DNA of 10,341 nucleotides from an uncultured Dyadobacter sp. (GCA_946481035.1 CAMLNK010000058.1:1-10341), one strand, 5' to 3'; shown: positions 1 through 7,607, counted from the first letter of the stretch. Notes: generated from the letters alone by a model not told the origin. Numbers and translations: made by a program.

Positions 1-2435
1 ACCAGCAGCAGTGAGCTGACAAGGTCAACTTTCTTACCGGTAGCCACCGAAACCGGTTCGAAACGGAACTTGATCGTGTGCTTGCCCGCAGGTACGCGCA
101 ATGCACGCAGTACGTAGTTGGCACGCAGCATATCGGCCGGTTTATCGTCGATCGTCACCTTCCATTCGTCACGGACATTATAGTATATTTCCGAGAATAC
201 TGCCAGGCCGTCGCCATTTGAATTCGTTTCATAAACCAGCTCATTCGGTTTGTAGGAAATGAGGCTGATTTTGGCTGTGGAATCGGTTGCTATTTTGAGA
301 TCACCCAATTTCGAAGCGAAACGCTGGTCGATTACCGCCTCTTCACGCAGGTTTACCGTGCGCAGCGCCGCCATTTCAGCATCGGCGTTCGGCACGACTT
401 TATAGGATTTTACGAACCACGCGTGTCCGTAAGCCTGCGGGTTAGGCTGTGCTACTTTGTTACCCTGCTGATCCGCTGTGATGAAGTATTTCGCATTCAG
501 CATGTTCAAAACCTCCATATTCGGCTTCTCGGTAAAGAACTGATTTTCAAATAGCTCCTGATAGCGACGCATTTTGGCTGCGTGGTATCCGCCCAATGAT
601 TTATGGAAGTAGGATGCCTGTGCGCTGTTGAACGGCCCGCCCTGGGAAGCCACGTCGTACACACGGTAGTCCGGATCGGTGTCGCGCAGGATCTGTTCGT
701 CGGCCGGTGACGGCGTAGTAACTCCCTGAGCCACATAAGCGCTCACAAAATCCTCGTTATTGAGATACCTTTTATCGACCCCAAACAAATCAAAAATGAT
801 CAACACGAGCAACGCGCTGTAAAACACCATTGATTTCAGCTTATCCTGTGCGTAGAACCACACCAATGCAGCGGCCAATGCAATGAATATCAATCCGCGG
901 ATCGCGTCGCTCTTCATGAGGCCTTCGCGGTCCTGGACGATGGAATTGAGCAATTGCTGGCCAAACTCCTGGTTTTGCGTCATTTGTGAAAACTGCTGCG
1001 CGATGGCCGGGTCGTTCACGCCCTTAAAGCTAAAAAACAACCCAGGTAACAATGCCATGATCAACATCAGGCCTCCGGTAATGGCTACCGATATCAGGAA
1101 AGGCTTCTGCAAGTCTTTTGCAGCAATCTTTTTCTGAGCAATCGCCGATAGCGCCAGAACGCCCACGAGCACCATCAGCAGCTGAGCCAGCGAGATCACC
1201 ATCGTCATCGCACGAAACTTGTTGAACATCGGGAAATAGTCGAAAAACAGGTAGTTAATCCCTGACAAACTGCTTCCCAACGCCCAGATCACATAGAGTA
1301 CCACTACGCCCGCTGCCCAGTATTTCAATGGGTTTTTAACAATAAACAACCCTAGTACGAACAGGAAGAATACGATGGCTCCGATGTAGTTCGGCCCACC
1401 CATAATGGGCTGAGCTCCCCAATAAAGCGGCATCTGTTGAACGACATTCTGGGCTGTGGCAGCGTCGATACCACGGCTTGTGAGTGTTTTATACGTTTCC
1501 GATGTATTCGAAAGAGGCCCGTAGTTAGCCCCGCCATAAGCATTCGGGATCACCAGTGTAAGCAATTCGCCTACGCCGTAGCTGTATGTAAATGCATATT
1601 CCTTATCGAGTCCGTCGCCTTTCTGCGCATCGGCCTTCTTCGCACCGGTGGTAAGCTCCGATTTGCCGCGGATCGTCTCCTTGGTATAATCATAAGCGTT
1701 CCAAAGCCGTGTCGTATGCGTTCCAACAGCCACTACCGCCGCCAGCGCAAGCCCGCCAAGTATCAAAACCAGGTCTTTTGCAAGGCCTTTTTTAAGCAAA
1801 GCAATACTTTCCATAATCACCAGTATCACAATGCCGATGCCCAGGTAATAGGTAATCTGTACGTGGTTGGCATACAATTCCAGCGAGAGGAACAATGCGG
1901 TAAGCGCCGCTCCGGCCAGCCAATTCCGCCGGAAAGCCAGAATCACGCCCGCGAGCACACCCGGTGCGTACATAATCGCGATCACCTGCGAAATGTGCCC
2001 CGCTTCCAGGTTTATCACATTGAAACAGGAGAACGAGAATGCCACCGCGCCGATCGCGGCGAGCCAGCCGCCCGCCCCGAGCACCAGGAACAGCACATAG
2101 GCGCTCACCATGCCGATCAGAAAATAGTTGGCCGGCGCCGGAAGCAGCTTGTTCACCCCCTGCCCGATCTTCGTCGAAATACTCGTGGGATAATCGGCTG
2201 CAACGAGGTACGACGGCATCCCGCCGAACATCCCGTTGGTCCACCACGACCATTCGTCGGCCTGTTTATTATAATTCATCACCTCCCGCGCGGCTCCCTG
2301 TGCCTGGATCTCGTCGGTAGCGCTGAGCTTCTTGCCTTGCAACACCGGTGAAACGTAAGCGACGGACAAGATCATAAAGCCGATGACAGCCACCAGGTGA
2401 GGCCAGAGACGTTGCCAGGAGAACAGATTTTTCAT
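1..2435 (-). CDS. YfhO-family polytopic membrane protein (3' end outside window)
   Basis: The frame is open from the ATG at 2435 to the left edge, giving 811 residues without a stop; the C-terminus is missing. Residues about 11-30 form a first membrane segment. A loop with D41-E42 and the motif GMFGGMPSY (68-76) follows, then many hydrophobic segments (about 103-240 and 350-550). From about 551 a soluble region with alternating short beta-type stretches follows. This layout fits the YfhO family (PF09586), whose members resemble GT-C glycosyltransferases: an acidic residue after the first membrane helix, a multi-pass core and a C-terminal extracytoplasmic domain. In Bacillus and Listeria, YfhO proteins are linked to glycosylation of wall polymers. 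The substrate in Bacteroidota is not known to me, and D41 as catalytic acid is inference. Family members here are usually a little over 800 residues, so little is probably missing. The gene diverges from pfkA and has no visible operon partner in the window. Confidence 0.85.
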   Translation of the reverse strand, partial: MKNLFSWQRLWPHLVAVIGFMILSVAYVSPVLQGKKLSATDEIQAQGAAREVMNYNKQADEWSWWTNGMFGGMPSYLVAADYPTSISTKIGQGVNKLLPAPANYFLIGMVSAYVLFLVLGAGGWLAAIGAVAFSFSCFNVINLEAGHISQVIAIMYAPGVLAGVILAFRRNWLAGAALTALFLSLELYANHVQITYYLGIGIVILVIMESIALLKKGLAKDLVLILGGLALAAVVAVGTHTTRLWNAYDYTKETIRGKSELTTGAKKADAQKGDGLDKEYAFTYSYGVGELLTLVIPNAYGGANYGPLSNTSETYKTLTSRGIDAATAQNVVQQMPLYWGAQPIMGGPNYIGAIVFFLFVLGLFIVKNPLKYWAAGVVVLYVIWALGSSLSGINYLFFDYFPMFNKFRAMTMVISLAQLLMVLVGVLALSAIAQKKIAAKDLQKPFLISVAITGGLMLIMALLPGLFFSFKGVNDPAIAQQFSQMTQNQEFGQQLLNSIVQDREGLMKSDAIRGLIFIALAAALVWFYAQDKLKSMVFYSALLVLIIFDLFGVDKRYLNNEDFVSAYVAQGVTTPSPADEQILRDTDPDYRVYDVASQGGPFNSAQASYFHKSLGGYHAAKMRRYQELFENQFFTEKPNMEVLNMLNAKYFITADQQGNKVAQPNPQAYGHAWFVKSYKVVPNADAEMAALRTVNLREEAVIDQRFASKLGDLKIATDSTAKISLISYKPNELVYETNSNGDGLAVFSEIYYNVRDEWKVTIDDKPADMLRANYVLRALRVPAGKHTIKFRFEPVSVATGKKVDLVSSLLL

Positions 2436-2570
2436 TTTGGTAATATTAAGCTACGGGTTGATTTCGGATGAAAGCGGTACCGGCCCCGGTCCGCCCTAAA
2501 TATGACTTTTCAAACAGTAATAGTAGCAACGAATGGCGGTCAGGGGATATTAAATTTCCATTAACCGGCG

Positions 2571-2578
2571 CAAATATA
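2571..2578 (-). promoter_or_regulatory. Candidate -7 box for the YfhO gene
   Basis: On the minus strand this reads TATATTTG, a full match to the Bacteroidota -7 consensus TAnnTTTG. It would give a leader of roughly 130 nt before the start at 2435. No clear TTG -33 element lies at the expected distance upstream, so this is a motif match only. Confidence 0.35.
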
Positions 2579-2678
2579 TGAGTATTGGTATATGTTTGAG
2601 ATGCTAAAAACGATTCTTGTTCCGGCATTTTTTTAACATAATTAAGAATCAAGGCATCTATTTTAAGAAAATACCGGA

Positions 2679-2686
2679 TAAATTTG
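2679..2686 (+). promoter_or_regulatory. Candidate -7 box for pfkA
   Basis: TAAATTTG fully matches the Bacteroidota -7 consensus TAnnTTTG and lies 71 bp upstream of the pfkA start, implying a leader of about 65 nt. The -33 region is only T-rich (TTTTAAG at 2661-2667) and lacks a clean TTG. Confidence 0.45.
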
Positions 2687-2757
2687 CGGAAATTGCACCT
2701 TTAAGGTTCAAATTGGAGCTGTACATAGAAAGAATAGAAGTAACCCGAAATTATTAA

Positions 2758-3732
2758 ATGAAACGAATTGGAGTTTTTACCTCAGGAGGAGATGCCCCTG
2801 GTATGAACGCCTGCATCCGGGCGGTAGTACGCGGAGCATGCTACCATGGTATTGAAGTATTTGGAATCAGAAGAGGATATAGCGGAATGATCGCCGGAGA
2901 CGTCTACAAGATGGAATCTCACTCGGTCAGCAATATAGTTCAAAGAGGAGGTACTATCCTCAAATCGGCAAGAAGCAAGGAATTTATGACCCCCGAAGGC
3001 CGCAAGAAAGCACATGACAACTTGCAGGCACTCGGCATCGAAGGACTCATCGCGATCGGCGGTAACGGTACGTTCACCGGCGCGATGATCTTTGGCAACG
3101 AGTACGGTATCCCTACCGTAGGCGCCCCGGGAACGATCGACAACGACTTGTACGGAACCGACTACACCATCGGGTTCGATACCGCGGTGAATACTGCTTT
3201 GGACGCAATCGACCGTATCCGCGACACCGCCAGCTCGCACGACCGTATTTTCTTCATCGAAGTAATGGGCCGCGACTCGGGCTATATTGCCATCCAGTCG
3301 GGTATCGCAGGTGGTGCGGAACTTGTAATGGTTCCCGAAGTATTGACGCCGATCTCCCAGGTTGTGGAAACCCTCAAACAGGGATGGAGCCGTTCGAAAT
3401 CTTCTTCGATTATTATCGTGGCGGAAGGTGACGAAGAAGGCAGCGCGCAGGAAGTAGCCGACAAAATCAAGGTTCAGGTGGATGAGAATGCGGATATCCG
3501 TGTAACCACCCTCGGCCACACCCAACGCGGAGGAACACCGTCAGCCTACGACCGCATCCTGGCAAGCCGCCTTGGACTCGGCGCATTGGAAGGCCTCATC
3601 GCGGGACAGAAGAATGTCATGGCCGGTATCATCAATAACGAGCTGGTTTATACTCCTTTTGAAGACACTATCAGACTTCCTAAGCCTATCAACGAGGATT
3701 TGTTGAGAATGGTGAAGATCCTGAGTGTATAA
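2758..3732 (+). CDS. pfkA: 6-phosphofructokinase (ATP-dependent type)
   Basis: The 324-residue product has the normal length for bacterial PfkA, which phosphorylates fructose 6-phosphate to fructose 1,6-bisphosphate in the cytoplasm, the committed step of glycolysis. Visible motifs in order: the nucleotide-binding loop SGGDAPGMNA (9-18), effector-site arginines R21 and R25, R72, GGNGTFTGA (101-109), the catalytic loop PGTIDND (124-130) with base D128, MGRDSG (170-175), PEV with E194, and GHTQRGG (253-259) followed by YDRILASR (264-271), which bind the sugar phosphate. Gly104 is the residue expected in ATP-using enzymes (PPi-using enzymes carry Asp there). Two positions are unusual: the Mg-ligand Asp of GGDGS is Asn103, and by-eye alignment puts Ser54 at the E. 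coli effector residue Arg54. The start at 2758 gives the usual N-terminus. The gene is monocistronic by orientation and converges with the next gene after 12 bp. Confidence 0.97.
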   Translation: MKRIGVFTSGGDAPGMNACIRAVVRGACYHGIEVFGIRRGYSGMIAGDVYKMESHSVSNIVQRGGTILKSARSKEFMTPEGRKKAHDNLQALGIEGLIAIGGNGTFTGAMIFGNEYGIPTVGAPGTIDNDLYGTDYTIGFDTAVNTALDAIDRIRDTASSHDRIFFIEVMGRDSGYIAIQSGIAGGAELVMVPEVLTPISQVVETLKQGWSRSKSSSIIIVAEGDEEGSAQEVADKIKVQVDENADIRVTTLGHTQRGGTPSAYDRILASRLGLGALEGLIAGQKNVMAGIINNELVYTPFEDTIRLPKPINEDLLRMVKILSV

Positions 3733-3744
3733 CACAGGCAAGGT

Positions 3745-4515
3745 TTAGCAGTAACCCACTGCTTTGTAGGCCACAAGGCCTATGAATTCATGCCACAGCA
3801 TGCAAAAGTACGCGAACGCATCGGGGTCCGGTATAAGCTTTTGAATAACAAACCGGTTATACCCCCCACGAAAGTCGGCCGGGAAAGGGTCTGTTTTGAT
3901 TCCCACTTTTTCGAAACACCCGGCCGACCGGCGCATGTGAAATGCGGAGGTAATCAGCAGGTATTTCCCGGTAGGGAACATTTTTTTCAGGATACGCCCT
4001 GAGAACACGGCGTTTTCCCGCGTATTACGCGCCTTCTCCTCAAATAGAATATCCTTAGCGGGAACGCCCCAGCTTACCAGTAATGCGGCCGCTTCGCGCG
4101 TTTCGCCCAGCTTTCTGGCCATCTGCATTTCCGCGCTCGTTCCCGTGATCAATATCTTCCGGATTTTACCGTGTTTGTAAAGCAGATAAGTTTGCAGAAT
4201 GCGGTCGCCCTGATTGCCTAGTGCCGGATGGTCCTGCCTTGGCGTACTGGTATTGATCAGCCCGCCCGAAAGCATAATCCCTACATCATAAGTCCCTTTT
4301 ACTTCGGCGAGGTTAACAAACCTGTATTCCCACGCATTGATCGCCTTCGTAACCAGGTACGAATTGGACGCGAGCAGCAGCAGCACCACTGCCAGGCCCA
4401 CCGCCTGCTTCCGCCGCCGGTTGTTTTTTGTCAAAAAAGAATAGATAAGTATAAACAACACAATGCTTAGCGGCATTATGAGGAAGTCGATTGCTTTGGA
4501 GAGAAAATAAAACAT
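3745..4515 (-). CDS. ElyC/SanA/YdcF family protein (DUF218), membrane-anchored
   Basis: The 256-residue protein has two N-terminal membrane segments (about 9-29 and 37-57) joined by a short basic loop (KNNRRRK, 30-36), then a soluble DUF218 domain (about 75-250). Family hallmarks visible are VGIMLSGG (78-85), GDRI (103-106), ILITG (121-125), NTRENA (164-169), LLITSAFHMRRS (186-197) and a C-terminal WHEFIGLVAYK (241-251). The double membrane anchor and the tail resemble E. coli ElyC, an inner-membrane factor affecting peptidoglycan and envelope biogenesis; the biochemical activity of the family is not settled. The soluble domain should face the periplasm. Its stop is 12 bp from that of pfkA, so the two transcripts probably overlap at their 3' ends. 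It diverges from the thioredoxin gene at 4621. Confidence 0.88.
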   Translation of the reverse strand: MFYFLSKAIDFLIMPLSIVLFILIYSFLTKNNRRRKQAVGLAVVLLLLASNSYLVTKAINAWEYRFVNLAEVKGTYDVGIMLSGGLINTSTPRQDHPALGNQGDRILQTYLLYKHGKIRKILITGTSAEMQMARKLGETREAAALLVSWGVPAKDILFEEKARNTRENAVFSGRILKKMFPTGKYLLITSAFHMRRSAGCFEKVGIKTDPFPADFRGGYNRFVIQKLIPDPDAFAYFCMLWHEFIGLVAYKAVGYC

Positions 4516-4543
4516 TTGAATAAGAACCCTGCTGATGTTAGCG

Positions 4544-4572
4544 TTTTGAAGTTAATTTTACAGACTTCAAAA
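4544..4572. repeat. 9-bp perfect inverted repeat in a divergent intergenic region
   Basis: TTTTGAAGT (4544-4552) and ACTTCAAAA (4564-4572) are exact reverse complements around an 11-nt AT-rich spacer. The right arm also starts a second small palindrome, TTCAAA-A-TTTGAA (4566-4578). The arms cover the -33 and -7 positions of a candidate rightward promoter, so the element could be an operator. No T-tract follows in a position that would suggest a terminator. Confidence 0.6.
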
Positions 4573-4576
4573 TTTG
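4545..4576 (+). promoter_or_regulatory. Candidate promoter for the thioredoxin-family gene
   Basis: TTTG (4545-4548) as -33 and AAAATTTG (4569-4576) as -7, separated by 20 nt, approximate the Bacteroidota sigma-A arrangement TTTG-N19/20-TAnnTTTG, with one mismatch in the -7 box. Transcription would start near 4582, about 40 nt before the ATG at 4621. Confidence 0.4.
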
Positions 4577-4620
4577 AAATAATCCAATAAACAGCTTTAA
4601 AGCAAACTTTCCGTAGCCTG

Positions 4621-6027
4621 ATGAGAGATTATACCCGCACTTACCTATTGCTAGTACTGGCCGTTCTCGGTCTTTGTTCCACTACTTGCGCCCAGGGCTA
4701 CCATATCGAGGCGACCATTAAGGGTATGCGCGATTCGTCGTTCGTCATCGGGCATTACAACCGGAATGCTTCGCAGTTCGTCCCGAAGGACACCGCTAAG
4801 GCCGACGCAAACGGGAAGGTCGTATTCGAAGGCAAAACGGCGCTCCCGGGCGGTCTTTACGTGATCCTCTTCCCCGGTAACCAGAAGATGATCGAGCTTA
4901 TCTATTCAGGTAAGGAAAACAATATCGCGCTGGAAGCCGACACGGCCGACGTGAATACCTCAATTCAGATAACCGGCTCCAAAGAAAACCAGCTTTTCTA
5001 CGATTATCGAAAAGAATTAGCCAAAGGCAGCAAAGAAATTGAAGTGCTCGGCAAGCAGTCCACCCCTGAGGCGCAGGCGCGTATCCGGACGATTCAGGAG
5101 GGATTTGGTACTTACCGCAAGAAATTGCTATCCGAAAATGCAGGAAGTTTCACTTCGCAGTTGCTCAGGATGTCGGCCGACCCCGAAATTCCCGCAGCGC
5201 CGAAATTAGCCAACGGTAAAACCGACTCGATGTGGGTTTTCAATTACTACAAGGCGCATTACTGGGACGCATTCGATTTCTCCGACCCGCGCATTATGAA
5301 TACTCCGTTCCTCGAACCTAAAATGGAACGGTACTTCAAGAATCTGGTGGTCCAGGTACCCGATTCGATCATTAAAGATGCCGATCTGATCGTCAAGAAA
5401 GTTTCAGTTAACAAAGATGTAAAGGCCTGGACGGTGTATTACATTACCAACCAGTACGAAAACCCCAAAACGGTGGGAACTGAGGCGGTTTGGGTTCATA
5501 TGGCCAACAAATATTACCTCTCCGGCGAAATGGGTATTTCGGAGGAGGTTAAAAAACGCATCGCCGAAAAGGTGGTCACGATGAAGGATTTGCTGGTGAA
5601 TAAAACTTTCCCCGCATTAACCCTGACCGACCCTGCCGGCAAAAAAGTAAGCGTACAGGCCATCGACGCCAACTATACCGTGCTGTTCTTCTTCGCGCCC
5701 ACCTGCGGGCATTGCAAGGAAGCTTCGCCGGTCCTGAAAGCGTTTTACGACAAAAACAAGGCTAACGGCATCAAGGTTATGGCCATTTCGACCGAGCACA
5801 ATATAGAAGAATGGAAGTCATTCGTAAAAACATACCACCTGGAAGAACTGATCAATGGCTACGATGCCCTGAACCAGATCGATTTCAACCGGAAGTTTGA
5901 TGTGGTAACGACGCCTACGATCTACATTTTGGATAAAAACAAAAAGATCATCGCCCGCAAAATGCCCGTAGAGCAGTTGGAGGACTTTTTGAACTACTAC
6001 CAAAACAAAATGGCCAGAAAACTCTGA
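4621..6027 (+). CDS. Exported TlpA/ResA-like thioredoxin-fold protein with DUF4369-type N-terminus
   Basis: The 468-residue product starts with a signal peptide (hydrophobic core about 8-20, likely cleavage near TTCAQ at 21-25; no good lipobox). Residues about 27-125 look like a DUF4369 beta domain. A helical middle region (about 126-325), including MNTPFLEPKMERYF at 226-239, resembles DUF5106-type linkers. A C-terminal thioredoxin domain (about 327-465) has FFFAPTCGHCK with redox cysteines C362 and C365, and the cis-proline loop TTPTIYILD (430-438, P432). This is a common Bacteroidota architecture for periplasmic disulfide reductases of the TlpA/ResA/DsbE group, which reduce client cysteines such as those of apocytochromes. 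The electron donor and client are not evident: no cytochrome maturation gene is adjacent. It diverges from the DUF218 gene and converges with the lactonase gene after 31 bp. The start gives a proper signal peptide. Confidence 0.9.
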   Translation: MRDYTRTYLLLVLAVLGLCSTTCAQGYHIEATIKGMRDSSFVIGHYNRNASQFVPKDTAKADANGKVVFEGKTALPGGLYVILFPGNQKMIELIYSGKENNIALEADTADVNTSIQITGSKENQLFYDYRKELAKGSKEIEVLGKQSTPEAQARIRTIQEGFGTYRKKLLSENAGSFTSQLLRMSADPEIPAAPKLANGKTDSMWVFNYYKAHYWDAFDFSDPRIMNTPFLEPKMERYFKNLVVQVPDSIIKDADLIVKKVSVNKDVKAWTVYYITNQYENPKTVGTEAVWVHMANKYYLSGEMGISEEVKKRIAEKVVTMKDLLVNKTFPALTLTDPAGKKVSVQAIDANYTVLFFFAPTCGHCKEASPVLKAFYDKNKANGIKVMAISTEHNIEEWKSFVKTYHLEELINGYDALNQIDFNRKFDVVTTPTIYILDKNKKIIARKMPVEQLEDFLNYYQNKMARKL

Positions 6028-6058
6028 CCATTTCACTAGTGCTATTTTAAACTCGCTT

Positions 6059-7162
6059 TTAGAGGAATGCTACGCAAATGGGCAGCTTCACGGCAATGCT
6101 TTCCTGCTTGAACGTGAACTTGCCCGTTGCCGCATCCACATCGTACACCACGAGGTTGTCCGAAGCCTGATTGGCGACGATCAGGAACTTGCCCGTCGGG
6201 TCGATGTTGAAATCCCGCGGGGTAGCGATCGATTTCGTCTGCTGATCCACCATTTCCAACTCGCCATTTCCCAGTATTTTGAATGCGGTGATCGAATTGT
6301 GCCCCCGGTTTGAAACATATACAAACTTACCGTTCGGGTGCAGATGGATAGCGGCGCTCGTATTGGCAGGTCCTGAATAGTCGGCTGGGATCGTCGGATA
6401 GGTCTTGATGGCCGTAATCACCCCTTTTTTATCGATCGAGCAGGCCGTCACGGTTGCATCCAGCTCGTTGAGCAGGAACAGTCGCTTGCCTGCGGGATGG
6501 ATGATCAAATGGCGCGGACCGGCACCGGCTTTGCCTGAGAAAAACGGCTGGGCCGCATTCGGCGTCAGCTTTCCGGCATTAGCGTCGATGCTGTAATTCA
6601 TCACTTTGTCGCTTCCCAGATCCGTCACATACACATATTTACCATCCGGGCTTGCCGTCGCGAAATGTGCGTGCGCTTTTTCCTGGCGTTTGACATTAGG
6701 GCCCGTGCCGGTATATTGTTCTTTATAAACGGCCGCACTCAGCTTCCCATCGGCATCGATGTTATAGGCTGAAAAGCTGCCGCCCCCATAATTGGAGACA
6801 AAAGCCATCTTGCCGGTCGGGTGTACCGAAACGTGGCACGGCCCCATACCTTCGGAAGATTGGCTGTTAAGAAATGCCAGTTTCCGGTCGGCGCCGATGG
6901 CATAGGCCGACACTTTGTTATCCGAACCGATCGCATACAAATTCCGCTTGTTGGGTGAAATGGCCACATAACCCGGCGCGACGGACTTGTTAATCGTGTC
7001 TATCAACGTTATCTGCCCCGAAGCAAGGTTCAGTTCGCACCGCGTGATCGAAGAATTCGCGCCTTTGTCCTGCGTGCCTACATAAAAAGTAATGTTCCTG
7101 TCCTGTGCGAAGGCCCGTAAACCCGCCGAAAGCAATGCAATGGATAACAGCAGTTTTTTCAT
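6059..7162 (-). CDS. Exported lactonase-family seven-bladed beta-propeller (PF10282)
   Basis: The 367-residue protein belongs to the lactonase family that includes the propeller-type 6-phosphogluconolactonase (Pgl/YbhE). Successive blades show the repeated pattern of HP-x-G-K followed by a YV-x-N or similar strand: GPCHVSVHPTGKMAFVSNYG (107-126), SPDGKYVYVTDLGSDKV (171-187), GPRHLIIHPAGKRLFLLNE (215-233), HLHPNGKFVYVSNRG (273-287) and NIDPTGKFLIVANQASDNL (319-337). Unlike cytosolic Pgl, it begins with a clear signal peptide (MKKLLLSIALLSAGLRAFAQ, probable cleavage after residue 19 or 20). It should therefore be periplasmic, and a role in the pentose phosphate pathway is doubtful; hydrolysis of a sugar lactone made outside the cytoplasm is a reasonable inference. 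The start is the only one that yields the signal peptide. It diverges from csaA. Confidence 0.9.
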   Translation of the reverse strand: MKKLLLSIALLSAGLRAFAQDRNITFYVGTQDKGANSSITRCELNLASGQITLIDTINKSVAPGYVAISPNKRNLYAIGSDNKVSAYAIGADRKLAFLNSQSSEGMGPCHVSVHPTGKMAFVSNYGGGSFSAYNIDADGKLSAAVYKEQYTGTGPNVKRQEKAHAHFATASPDGKYVYVTDLGSDKVMNYSIDANAGKLTPNAAQPFFSGKAGAGPRHLIIHPAGKRLFLLNELDATVTACSIDKKGVITAIKTYPTIPADYSGPANTSAAIHLHPNGKFVYVSNRGHNSITAFKILGNGELEMVDQQTKSIATPRDFNIDPTGKFLIVANQASDNLVVYDVDAATGKFTFKQESIAVKLPICVAFL

Positions 7163-7268
7163 TGTTTGTGTTTTAGATGAATCCCCTCAATGTTTGAGAA
7201 AGGGAGGCAAAAGGCTTTTTTAATGTTATTTTGCCAGATAAGTGTCATTAAAATCAAACCAGAAACCC

Positions 7269-7607
7269 ATGAGCACCATTACCTGGCAGGAATTTGAGCA
7301 GGTCGACCTGCGCGCCGGAACCATCATACAGGTCGACGATTTCCCGAAAGCGAGAAAGCCCGCATTCAAGCTCCTGATCGACCTCGGCCCGGAGATCGGC
7401 ATTAAACCGAGCTCCGCTCAAATCACAAAACGGTATGCCAAAGAGCAGCTACTGGGCAAACAGGTGCTTTGTGTGGTCAACTTTCCACCGAAACAAATCG
7501 CCGACTTTCGTTCCGAAGTACTCACCACCGGCTACGTACTGCCCGATGGCGAGGTGGTGCTCACAAGCCCCGATTTCCCAGTCCCGAACGGCACGCGGCT
7601 GGCATAA
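7269..7607 (+). CDS. csaA: tRNA-binding / chaperone-like protein CsaA
   Basis: From the ATG at 7269 the protein has 112 residues, the usual size of CsaA. Numbering from that ATG, family signatures are VDLRAGTI (11-18), ARKPAFKLLIDLG (28-40), IKPSSAQIT (45-53), QVLCVVNFPPKQIADF (66-81), SEVLTTGY (83-90) and SPDFPVPNGTRLA at the end. CsaA is a homodimer with an OB-fold similar to the tRNA-binding domain of methionyl-tRNA synthetase. In Bacillus it has been linked to secretion, and it binds tRNA in vitro; its cellular role is not settled. A GTG at 7242 in the same frame would add nine residues (MSLKSNQKP) not typical of the family, so I prefer 7269. It lies 96 bp upstream of copA on the same strand, but a promoter box in between suggests separate transcription. 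Confidence 0.93.
   Translation: MSTITWQEFEQVDLRAGTIIQVDDFPKARKPAFKLLIDLGPEIGIKPSSAQITKRYAKEQLLGKQVLCVVNFPPKQIADFRSEVLTTGYVLPDGEVVLTSPDFPVPNGTRLA

Larger units (their letters stand above)
2436..2757. other. Divergent intergenic region between the YfhO gene and pfkA
   Basis: This 322-bp spacer is clearly more AT-rich than the flanking genes and has no credible coding sequence. It separates two divergent starts, so it should hold both promoters; one -7-like box was found on each strand (listed separately). I saw no tRNA, riboswitch-like fold or strong hairpin. A 68-codon reading frame on the minus strand (2446-2652) has no family resemblance and is taken as chance. Confidence 0.6.

Noticed and set aside
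1437..2351. A 304-codon open frame on the plus strand opposite the YfhO gene
   Set aside because: It is fully antisense to a coherent membrane-protein frame, is rich in Arg, His, Gln and Pro with no recognisable motif, and has no promoter or neighbour logic. It is a shadow of codon bias.
2446..2652. A 68-codon minus-strand frame in the YfhO-pfkA gap
   Set aside because: Low-complexity stretches (LLLLLF), no family resemblance, and it covers the region where promoters are expected.
2782..3525. A 247-codon open frame antisense to pfkA
   Set aside because: It lies inside the highly conserved pfkA gene and shows no family features.
3767..3782. TAGGCC-ACAA-GGCCTA hairpin as a definite pfkA terminator
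   Set aside because: The stem is short, has no T-tract after it and lies within coding sequence, so it is kept only as a low-interest finding.
6028..6058. Possible bidirectional terminator between the thioredoxin and lactonase genes
   Set aside because: Only a 6-bp ACTAGT palindrome and short T runs are present; no stable stem is visible.
7242..7268. GTG at 7242 as the csaA start
   Set aside because: It adds nine residues not typical of CsaA; the ATG at 7269 gives the usual 112-residue protein.
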